NCBI RefSeq assembly: GCF_046764005.1 | Contig: NZ_JBKOFW010000004.1 | Coordinates: 310,001 to 374,000 of the forward strand | Source: Oryzobacter faecalis | GTDB taxonomy: Bacteria > Actinomycetota > Actinomycetes > Actinomycetales > Dermatophilaceae | Reading direction: 5' to 3' | Length of the DNA stretch: 64,000 nt | In this document: piece after piece, positions 41,237-48,379 of the stretch | Layout of the letters: the number at the start of each line of letters is the position of its first letter | Numbering within the stretch: the stretch's first letter is position 1 | Notes under the pieces: model-generated | Databases searched by the model: none | Seen by the model: only the letters and a program-made list of their open reading frames with translations | Told to the model about the DNA's origin: nothing | Program-made: the position numbers and the translations under genes

Positions 41237-43591
41237 ATGCCTGTCTCCCTGCCCCGCCCCACCTCGCGCCGCCTCGGGTCCCTCGTCGTGGCCGCCGCCC
41301 TCGCCCTCGGGCTCCCGGTCGCGACGGTCGGCCCGACGAGCGCGGCGCCGGCGCCCCGCCCCGTGGAGAGCGCCGTCACGAGCGCCTCGCTGCGGACGAC
41401 CGACCCCGGACCGGGGGCCCGCGCCGCCGGACCGCGCGCCGAGTCGGACCCGGTCGCCACGGGCGGCCTGCGGGTCGTCGGCGTCAGCTGGCCCGCCGGC
41501 GCCCTGACCCCCGCCGACCGCGTCGAGCTGCGCGAGCGCACCGCCCTCGGCTGGGGACCGTGGACCGCCATGGACGTCGAGGACGAGCACACCCCGGACC
41601 CCGGCACCCCCGAGGCCGCGACGGCCCGCGGCGGGACCGACCCGTGGGTGTCCACGGCCGAGGCCGTCCAGGTCCGGGTGGCCGGAGCCAGTGCAGCCGC
41701 GCGGCCCGACCGGGCCCGGCTCGACGTCATCGACCCCGGCCGCTCCGACGCCGACTCCGGTGGCCCGGCCGTCGCCGGTGGGGCCTCCGCCGGCGCGGTG
41801 AAGCCGACGATCCTCCCGCGCTCGCAGTGGGGCGCCGACGAGTCGCTGCGCAAGGGCGCACCCTCGTACGGGACGATCAGGGCCGCCGTCGTCCACCACA
41901 CGGCCGGCACGAACTCGTACAGCCAGGCCCAGGTGCCCGGCATCATCCGCGGGATCTACACCTTCCACGTCAACGGCCGCGGCTGGAACGACGTCGGCTA
42001 CAACTTCCTCATCGACCGCTTCGGCCGGATCTGGGAGGGGCGCGCCGGCGGGATCGACCAGCCGGTCGCCGGCGCCCACGCGGGCGGGTTCAACAGCCAG
42101 ACGTTCGGCGCCTCCGCCCTCGGTGACTTCGGATCCGTCGCTCCGCCGGCGGCCGTCGTCACGGCGCAGACCAGGCTCATCGCCTGGAAGCTGGGCCTCG
42201 CGCACGTCGACCCCACCGCGACGACGATGATCGAGGGCAAGGGCGTCCTCCCGACGGTCATCGGGCACCGCGACCTCAACCAGACGAGCTGCCCCGGGGC
42301 GCGGTACTACGCGCTGATCCCCGGCATGCGCCAGCCCGCCCGCAACCTCCAGGGCACGATGCTCTTCGAGCCGACGCTGTCCTCGTCCTCGCTGCTCTAC
42401 GGCTCGGGCGCGACCACGCTGCGCGCCCGCGCGACGGCGAACGTCTCGTGGCGGATGACGGTGTCGAGCGTGTGCCGCACCGAGACCCAGTGGTCGACGA
42501 GCGGGTCGGCGTCGACGTCGAGCCCGGTGAACGCCACGTGGGGAGGCCGCCTCTCCGACGGCCGCTGGGCCCCGCCGGGCGAGTACCGGGTCACCCTCAC
42601 CGCGTCGAGCGGCTCCGGCACGGCGGCCACGGTGCCACCGGTCGTGCGCGTCGTCCGGGTCGAGGGCGCCCCGGGTGCGCCCGACGGCTTCTGCCCACCG
42701 CGCCTCGCCGGCGACGACCGCTACGCGACCGCCGTGGCCGTGGCCCGGGAGGAGTCGCCCGCCGCGCAGACCGTCGTCGTCGCGAGCGGCACCGACGCCG
42801 GGATGGCCGACGCGCTCGTCGCCGCCCCGCTCGCACGGGCCCGCGGCGGCGTGCTGCTCCTGTCCTCGGCCACCGGGCTCTCGCCGGCCACGCGCGCGGA
42901 GGTCGCCCGTCGGCAGGCCACGACGGCCATCCTCGTCGGCGGCGCCGGCGCGGTGCCGGAGGCCGTCCGCGACCAGCTGACCGCGCTCGGCGTCGCGTCG
43001 GTGACCCGGGTGGGCGGCGCCGACCGCTACTCGACCTCGGTCGAGGTGGCCCGCGCGATGGGGCCGCGACACCCCTCGGTGCTCGTCGCCGGGGCGGCGC
43101 AGGCCTCCCTCGTCGACGGGCTCGTCCTCGCCGGGCCCGCCGCGGCCCTGGGGCGCCCGGTCGTCCTCGTGCGCCCCGACCGCGTGCCCGACGTGACGCG
43201 CCGCCTCCTCGCCGACTCGGGGACGACCTCCACGGTCGTCGGCGGCGGGACCGCGGCCGTCTCCGACGAGGTCCTGCGCCGGCTGCCCTCGCCGCGGCGG
43301 GTCGCCGGCCCCAACCGCTACGAGACGGCCACGGCCGTCGGCACGTGGGCGCGCTCGGTGATGCCGGTGCGCGACGTCGTCCTCGCGAGCGGGGAGGACG
43401 GCTCGCTCGTCGACATGCTCGCCGCCGGCCAGCTCGGCCGCGTGACGATGGTGTCGCGGCGCACCGCGCTTCCCGCGCCGGTCGAGTCGTGGATCGCGAG
43501 TGCCCCCGACCTCGACGGGCTCGTCGTCGTCGGCGGGCCGGCCGCGGTCGACCTCACCGTCGGCGGGGCGGCCCAGCGCGTCATCGGCTGA
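41237..43591 (+). CDS. N-acetylmuramoyl-L-alanine amidase (PGRP type) with three CWB2 modules
   Basis: 784 aa, secreted (SLVVAAALALGLPVATVG). The Amidase_2/PGRP domain from about residue 190 keeps the zinc and catalytic residues: AAVVHHTAG (His), FHVNGRGWNDVGYNFLIDRFGRIWEGR (Tyr) and VIGHRDLNQTSCPG (His, Cys). A beta-sandwich-like stretch follows, then three CWB2 modules (RLAGDDRYATAVAVA, RVGGADRYSTSVEVA, RVAGPNRYETATAVG). It would cut the lactyl amide between MurNAc and the stem peptide. ATG 41237 chosen; no good Shine-Dalgarno nearby, but GGAGG stands ~35 nt upstream. Confidence 0.9.
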   Translation: MPVSLPRPTSRRLGSLVVAAALALGLPVATVGPTSAAPAPRPVESAVTSASLRTTDPGPGARAAGPRAESDPVATGGLRVVGVSWPAGALTPADRVELRERTALGWGPWTAMDVEDEHTPDPGTPEAATARGGTDPWVSTAEAVQVRVAGASAAARPDRARLDVIDPGRSDADSGGPAVAGGASAGAVKPTILPRSQWGADESLRKGAPSYGTIRAAVVHHTAGTNSYSQAQVPGIIRGIYTFHVNGRGWNDVGYNFLIDRFGRIWEGRAGGIDQPVAGAHAGGFNSQTFGASALGDFGSVAPPAAVVTAQTRLIAWKLGLAHVDPTATTMIEGKGVLPTVIGHRDLNQTSCPGARYYALIPGMRQPARNLQGTMLFEPTLSSSSLLYGSGATTLRARATANVSWRMTVSSVCRTETQWSTSGSASTSSPVNATWGGRLSDGRWAPPGEYRVTLTASSGSGTAATVPPVVRVVRVEGAPGAPDGFCPPRLAGDDRYATAVAVAREESPAAQTVVVASGTDAGMADALVAAPLARARGGVLLLSSATGLSPATRAEVARRQATTAILVGGAGAVPEAVRDQLTALGVASVTRVGGADRYSTSVEVARAMGPRHPSVLVAGAAQASLVDGLVLAGPAAALGRPVVLVRPDRVPDVTRRLLADSGTTSTVVGGGTAAVSDEVLRRLPSPRRVAGPNRYETATAVGTWARSVMPVRDVVLASGEDGSLVDMLAAGQLGRVTMVSRRTALPAPVESWIASAPDLDGLVVVGGPAAVDLTVGGAAQRVIG

Positions 43592-43599
43592 GCTCCGGC

Positions 43600-43655
43600 G
43601 CGACCTACCGCCTGGTCAGCGCTGTGATCACAGCACTGACCAGGCGGTAGGTCGC
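43600..43655. repeat. Palindrome family 2, copy b
   Basis: 18-bp arms GCGACCTACCGCCTGGTC and complement; the 20-nt centre is itself nearly palindromic (AGCGCTGTGATCACAGCACT), so the 56-nt element is almost a perfect palindrome. It begins 9 nt after the amidase stop, in the gap to the convergent CoA-transferase gene. Confidence 0.82.
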
Positions 43656-43699
43656 GACTCCCGCTACGGCGGACGCGCTGGCGGGTGCGACCCCAGGCG

Positions 43700-44338
43700 T
43701 CAGGTGAGGGCGACCGTGAAGGGGGCGCCGGTGGCCTCGCGGACCTGCTCCTCGGTGACGTCCGGGGCGAGCTCGCGCAGGACGAGACCGTCGTCCGTGA
43801 CGTCGAGGACGGCGAGGTCGGTGATGATCCGCTGGACGACCGCCTTGCCGGTGAGCGGCAGGGTGCACTCGTCGACGATCTTGTGCGAGCCGTCCTTGGC
43901 GACGTGCTCCATGAGGACGATGACGTGCTTGGCGCCGTGGACGAGGTCCATGGCCCCGCCCATCCCCTTGACCATCTTCCCGGGGATCATCCAGTTGGCG
44001 ATGTCGCCCGAGGCCGAGACCTGCATGGCGCCGAGGATGGCGGCGTCGACCTTGCCGCCGCGGATCATCCCGAAGGACGTCGCGGAGTCGAAGTACGAGG
44101 CGCCGCGACGGACCGTGACGGTCTCCTTGCCGGCGTTGATGAGGTCGGGGTCGACGGCGTCCTCGGTGGGGTAGGCGCCGACGCCGAGGATGCCGTTCTC
44201 GGACTGCAGGACGATCTCGACGTCGTCGGGGACGTAGTTCGGCACGAGCGTCGGCAGGCCGATGCCGAGGTTGACGTAGGCGCCGTCCTCCAGCTCGGCG
44301 GCGGCGCGGGCGGCCATCTGCTCACGGGTGAGGGGCAT
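43700..44338 (-). CDS. scoB: 3-oxoacid CoA-transferase subunit B
   Basis: Catalytic beta subunit of a class I CoA-transferase (succinyl-CoA:3-ketoacid type); moves CoA to acetoacetate in ketone-body or short-chain acid use. 212 aa. The catalytic Glu is in QSENGILGVG; VNLGIGLPTLVPNYV, KMVKGMGGAMDLV and ECTLPLTG are family blocks. It follows subunit A after 3 nt. Other beta-keto acids such as 3-oxoadipate are possible substrates. Confidence 0.93.
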   Translation of the reverse strand: MPLTREQMAARAAAELEDGAYVNLGIGLPTLVPNYVPDDVEIVLQSENGILGVGAYPTEDAVDPDLINAGKETVTVRRGASYFDSATSFGMIRGGKVDAAILGAMQVSASGDIANWMIPGKMVKGMGGAMDLVHGAKHVIVLMEHVAKDGSHKIVDECTLPLTGKAVVQRIITDLAVLDVTDDGLVLRELAPDVTEEQVREATGAPFTVALT

Positions 44339-44341
44339 GGG

Positions 44342-45133
44342 TCAGGCCTCCGTGGTCTCGGGGGTCGCGGTGACGGTGCGGCGCTCGATGCGCTTGTCGG
44401 CGGCCTGCTCGGGGGTGAGCGGCAGCACGCGCTGGACGTAGATGCCGGGCAGGTGGACCTCGTCGGGGTCCAGCTCGCCGGGCTCGACGAGCTCCTCGAC
44501 CTCGGCGACGGTGACGCGGCCGGCCATCGCGGCGAGGGGGTTGAAGTTGCGCGAGGACTTGTTGAACACGAGGTTGCCGTGGCGGTCGCCCTTCCAGGCG
44601 CGCACGAGGCCGAAGTCGGCGACGATCGCGTGCTCGAGGACGTACTCGCGTTCGGTTCCGTCGGCGCCGGTGAAGACGCGCACCTCCTTGGCGGGGGAGG
44701 CCACCGCCACGGTGCCGTCGCTGCCGTACCTCCACGGCAGGCCGCCGTCGGCGACCTGGGAGCCGACGCCGGTGGGGGTGAAGAACGCGGGGATGCCGGC
44801 CCCGCCGGCGCGCAGCCGCTCGGCGAGGGTGCCCTGCGGCGTCAGCTCGACCTCGAGCTCACCCTCGAGGTACTGGCGCGCGAACTCCTTGTTCTCCCCG
44901 ACGTACGAGGAGACCATGCGGCGGATCTGGTGGGCCCCGAGGAGGATGCCCAGGCCCCAGTCGTCGACCCCGCAGTTGTTGCTGACGACCTCGAGGTCCT
45001 TCGTGCCGGCGCGGTGCAGCTCGGCGATGAGGACCGACGGGATGCCGCAGAGCCCGAACCCGCCGACGGCGAGGGTGGCCCCGTCGGAGATCCCGGCGAC
45101 GGCGGCTGCTGGGGTGGTGACGACCTTGTCCAT
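44342..45133 (-). CDS. scoA: 3-oxoacid CoA-transferase subunit A
   Basis: 263 aa alpha subunit. ATLAVGGFGLCGIPSVLIAEL near the N-terminus, VVSNNCGVDDWGLG, MVSSYVGENKEFARQYLEGELEVELTPQGTL-type central blocks and FNPLAAMAGRVTVAEVEELVEPG. ATG 45133 is 7 nt after TAGGGT, so the mRNA is probably leaderless and the longer upstream reading (MAGTPDRVDR) is not used. Two-gene operon with scoB. Confidence 0.93.
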   Translation of the reverse strand: MDKVVTTPAAAVAGISDGATLAVGGFGLCGIPSVLIAELHRAGTKDLEVVSNNCGVDDWGLGILLGAHQIRRMVSSYVGENKEFARQYLEGELEVELTPQGTLAERLRAGGAGIPAFFTPTGVGSQVADGGLPWRYGSDGTVAVASPAKEVRVFTGADGTEREYVLEHAIVADFGLVRAWKGDRHGNLVFNKSSRNFNPLAAMAGRVTVAEVEELVEPGELDPDEVHLPGIYVQRVLPLTPEQAADKRIERRTVTATPETTEA

Positions 45134-45495
45134 GGTCGGCACCCTATCGACGCGGTCAGGGGTGCCCGCCATGGGGCGGGAGCACAGCGCGAGCGTCTGC
45201 CGGGTGGCGGGGGGTCACCCACACGGACGGGATCTCCTGGCCGAACGGCCCCCGCACGACATCGAAGGATCTTCGTCATACGCGGCGGTATCGTGAAGGA
45301 ATTGCGTGACGTGTGAGACTCCTGAGAAATACATCCGTGTAATTCGCCGAACCGTGTAGCAGCACGGCCTGCGGCATGGGACAACTGTCTCGCTGCGTGG
45401 TTCTCCTGTGACGGATGTGACGTCCGGGACGGGGGGAGCGCCAGTGCGTCTCGAACCCCTGCCGAGCCGCCCCCTGCCTGGAGGAGCACCCCGCC
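45134..45495. promoter_or_regulatory. 362-nt divergent leader with an AT-richer patch
   Basis: TAGGGT (complement of 45141-45146) serves scoA. On the plus side 45295-45350 is unusually A+T-rich for this genome (AAGGAATTGCGTGACGTGTG, GAGAAATACATCC), and a GTGAC-N4-GTGAC repeat stands at 45408-45421. A ~100-150-nt 5' leader for the peptidoglycan-binding gene is likely. No known riboswitch could be recognised. Confidence 0.5.
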
Positions 45496-47349
45496 GTGTC
45501 CCTGTCCCACCCGGAGTCCCGTCGCGAGCGCCGCATCCCCGTGCGCACCCTCGGGGCCGTCTCCGCCTCCGTCATCGCGTTCCCGCTGGCCACGGCGCCC
45601 GCGGGTGGGTCGGTCTTCCCGACGCCGAAGCCGGCCAAGCCCCTCCCCACGGCCCTCGACGTCGCCCCGGGCTACCAGAAGGGCACCCAGTGCCTGACGG
45701 AGAACCAGCCCGGCGCGGTCGCCTTCGCGAAGCTGCTCAACGCGACCTACGGCAGCCGCAGCTACGGCATCCTGCGCCACTGCGCCGCCGAGCACGGCGA
45801 GGGCCGGGCCCTGGACTGGATGATCAACGCGAACAACCCCGAGCAGCTCGCGCTCGCCAACGCCATCACCCGCTGGCTCGCGGCCCCGGACAGCCAGGGG
45901 CGCCCGGGCGCGATGGCGAAGCGGTTCGGCATCAACTACATCATCTGGAACCGCCAGCAGTGGCGCGCCTACGACCCCGCCCGCGGCTGGGCGCCCTACT
46001 ACGGCGTCTCCCCGCACACCGACCACATCCACATCTCGTTCAACTGGGACGGCGCGTACAAGCGCACGTCGTGGTGGACCGGTGTGGCCGTCACCTCCCC
46101 GCTGAGCGGCCCCACGTCGACGCCGCTCCCGTCGGCCCCGGTCCTCACCTCGAGCGGCTACCCGGTCCTCGCCGAGGGCTCGAGCGGCCCCGACGTCGCC
46201 CTGGCGCAGAAGGTCATCGGGGTGGAGGCCGACGGGAAGTTCGGGCCGTTGACGGCCTCCGCCCTCGGCACCTGGCAGTCGAGGAACGGCGTGCCCGTGA
46301 CGAAGAAGCTCGACGAGGCGACCTGGGCGAAGATGGTCTCGCTCGGCCTGGTCCCCCCGCGCAGCCCGCTCGTCAAGTACGTCAACACCGTCCTCAAGCG
46401 CGGTTCGTCGGGCGAGGCCGTCAAGGCCCTGCAGAGCGCCATCGGCAAGCTGAGCGTCGACGGCTCGTTCGGCCCGGCCACCGAGACCCGCGTGCGCGAG
46501 TACCAGTCCTCGAAGCGGATCAGCGTCAACGGCGTCGTCGACAAGCCGGTGTGGAACGCCCTCATGGGTGTTGCCGTCGCCGCGCCCGCCCCGGCGCCCG
46601 CCCCGGCGCCCTCCACCCCGGCCACCCCGCCCCCGTCGGGCAGCACGACGGCCCACCCGCTCGCCAAGTACAGGCACCTCACCCTCAAGCTGTGGTCGAA
46701 GGGCGAGGCCGTCAAGGCGATGCAGAAGGCGATCGGCAGGCTCACGGTCGACGGCTCGTTCGGGCGCGCCACCGAGGCGCGCGTCAAGGAGTACCAGAAG
46801 GCCAAGGGCCTGACCGTCAACGGCATCGTCGACGCCAAGGTCTGGGCCGCCCTCATGGCCCCGGCCAAGCCGGCGACCTCCACGCCGACGACCGGCACGA
46901 CGAGCGCAGCCCTGGCCACCGCCTTCACCCCGCACAAGAGGACCGTCCTCAAGGCCGGCTCGAGCGGCGCCGCGGTGCGCGTGCTCCAGCAGGGCCTGGG
47001 CGGGCTCGTCGTCGACGGGAAGTTCGGCTCGCGCACGACGGCGGCGGTCAAGGCGTTCCAGACCTCCCGCAGGCTCCCGGCGACCGGCGTCGTCGACACG
47101 CGGACCTGGAACGCGCTCGAGCTCAAGGTCCACCCCCTCCTCCCGCACTGGGGCACCGTCCTCAAGAAGGGGTCGAAGGGTGCGGCCGTCACCGCGCTGC
47201 AGAAGGCGCTGCGCATCACCGCCGACGGGTCCTTCGGGACGAAGACGGAGTCCGCGGTCAAGGCCCTCCAGAAGGCCGCCAGGCTGACCCAGACGGGTGT
47301 CGTCGGCACGGTGACCTGGAAGGCCGTCGAGGCCCGCATGCCGCGCTGA
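45496..47349 (+). CDS. Secreted peptidoglycan-binding protein with five PG_binding_1 repeats
   Basis: 617 aa. Signal segment TLGAVSASVIAFPLATAPAGG. Residues ~50-195 form a catalytic-looking domain with EHGEGRALDWMI, INYIIWNRQQWR and HTDHIHISFNWDG, a pattern of His/Asp residues like ARB_07466/VanY-related metal sites. Then five PG_binding_1 repeats, each with a GxxG[EAP]xVxxLQ core and DGxFG (e.g. VDGSFGPATETRVREYQ), split by an Ala-Pro linker near residue 360. GTG start, with GGAGGAG 9 nt upstream. Probable wall hydrolase or scaffold; the enzyme activity is inferred. Confidence 0.83.
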   Translation: MSLSHPESRRERRIPVRTLGAVSASVIAFPLATAPAGGSVFPTPKPAKPLPTALDVAPGYQKGTQCLTENQPGAVAFAKLLNATYGSRSYGILRHCAAEHGEGRALDWMINANNPEQLALANAITRWLAAPDSQGRPGAMAKRFGINYIIWNRQQWRAYDPARGWAPYYGVSPHTDHIHISFNWDGAYKRTSWWTGVAVTSPLSGPTSTPLPSAPVLTSSGYPVLAEGSSGPDVALAQKVIGVEADGKFGPLTASALGTWQSRNGVPVTKKLDEATWAKMVSLGLVPPRSPLVKYVNTVLKRGSSGEAVKALQSAIGKLSVDGSFGPATETRVREYQSSKRISVNGVVDKPVWNALMGVAVAAPAPAPAPAPSTPATPPPSGSTTAHPLAKYRHLTLKLWSKGEAVKAMQKAIGRLTVDGSFGRATEARVKEYQKAKGLTVNGIVDAKVWAALMAPAKPATSTPTTGTTSAALATAFTPHKRTVLKAGSSGAAVRVLQQGLGGLVVDGKFGSRTTAAVKAFQTSRRLPATGVVDTRTWNALELKVHPLLPHWGTVLKKGSKGAAVTALQKALRITADGSFGTKTESAVKALQKAARLTQTGVVGTVTWKAVEARMPR

Positions 47350-47371
47350 CGGAGGACGCGGCTGGTCCGGG

Positions 47372-47407
47372 GACGGGCCCGGCTCCCTCGCGGGGGCCGG
47401 GCCCGTC
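47372..47407. terminator. 12-bp GC hairpin after the peptidoglycan-binding gene
   Basis: GACGGGCCCGGC pairs perfectly with GCCGGGCCCGTC around a 12-nt loop, 22 nt after the stop. No T-tract follows, as usual for this genome. Confidence 0.7.
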
Positions 47408-47496
47408 TGCGTCCCCCGCCGCCGCCCGTCCCGTACGGAGATCGTCCGATACGTCGATCTCGGGACGCCGGTCGCGTCCCGGGCGTGGCGGGCCGC

Positions 47497-48234
47497 TCAG
47501 GCGTGGCGGGTGACGCCCTCGCTCTCGAGCCGTGCCCGCAGGACGTCGGCGGCGGGCTCCCCACGGGTGAGGACGACCGAGCCGTCGGCCGCCCACGCCG
47601 CGAGGGCGAGCCGCAGGAACGCGGCCGTGTCACCGGTCGCCGTGTGGACCCGGCCGGCCTCGGGGACGGGCACCAGCGCGGCGTAGGGCGTCGTGCCGCC
47701 GTCGCGCAGCGCGGGGTCGTGGCCGGCGGGCTCCTCCCACGCGGCGAGGACGTCGCCGTGCGTCGCGACCTCCTTCGCCTCGTCGACGACACCGGGTGGC
47801 ACCGGGACCGCCGCGGTGCGCGCGAGCGCGGCGAGGGTGACGAGGACGCCCTCCTCGGCCTCCTCCGCCGCCGCCGGGTCGTCGGTGACGACGACGTCGG
47901 CAGGCGCCTGGCCGACCTCCGACCGGGCGGCGGAGGTCCGGTGCGCCGGCACCTCGACGCACGCGCCGACCGACCACGCGGCGAGGGCCCAGTACAGGGT
48001 GCGCCAGTGCGGGGGCAGGTCGAGGCGGACGACGGTGCCGCGCCCGGCGTCGAGCTCGTCCTGGAGGAGGTTGGCCGCCTTGGCGACCCAGTTGGCGAGG
48101 ACGCGGGCCGACAGCTCGACCCGCTCACCGCGGGTGGGGCCGTCGGTGTCGTCGTAGACGGTGATGCGGGGGCGGCCGGGGTCGGACCCGACGAGCCGGG
48201 CGAGGACGGCGGGGACCGTGGTGGGGCTGGTCAC
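47497..48234 (-). CDS. TIGR03089 family protein
   Basis: 245 aa actinobacterial family of unknown function, related to the N-terminal part of AMP-binding (acyl-adenylate) enzymes: RITVYDDTDGPTRGERVELSARVLANWVAKAANLLQDE and RLDLPPHWRTLYWALAAWSVGACVEVP. The C-terminal catalytic half of AMP ligases is missing. In related genomes it is often found near wall-polymer (LCP, glycosyltransferase) genes. GTG 48234 lies 6 nt after TAGGTT, so probably leaderless. Confidence 0.8.
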   Translation of the reverse strand: MTSPTTVPAVLARLVGSDPGRPRITVYDDTDGPTRGERVELSARVLANWVAKAANLLQDELDAGRGTVVRLDLPPHWRTLYWALAAWSVGACVEVPAHRTSAARSEVGQAPADVVVTDDPAAAEEAEEGVLVTLAALARTAAVPVPPGVVDEAKEVATHGDVLAAWEEPAGHDPALRDGGTTPYAALVPVPEAGRVHTATGDTAAFLRLALAAWAADGSVVLTRGEPAADVLRARLESEGVTRHA

Positions 48235-48379
48235 CGCGCCAACCTACCGGGCGCAGGCCCGTGCCCCGGCCTCGTCCCGTCCGCCCTCGACGGTCGTCCG
48301 CCCACCCGGCGTGGACCGGGCCACCCGGCGCCTCGGTACCCTCGGTGCGGGGAAGACGACGACGGAGGAGGGCCCCAGG

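Noticed and set aside
45296..45480. ydaO-type (c-di-AMP) riboswitch before the peptidoglycan-binding gene
   Set aside because: The context fits, and CGCCGAACC is present, but the other conserved blocks of that riboswitch could not be found. A covariance-model search would decide.
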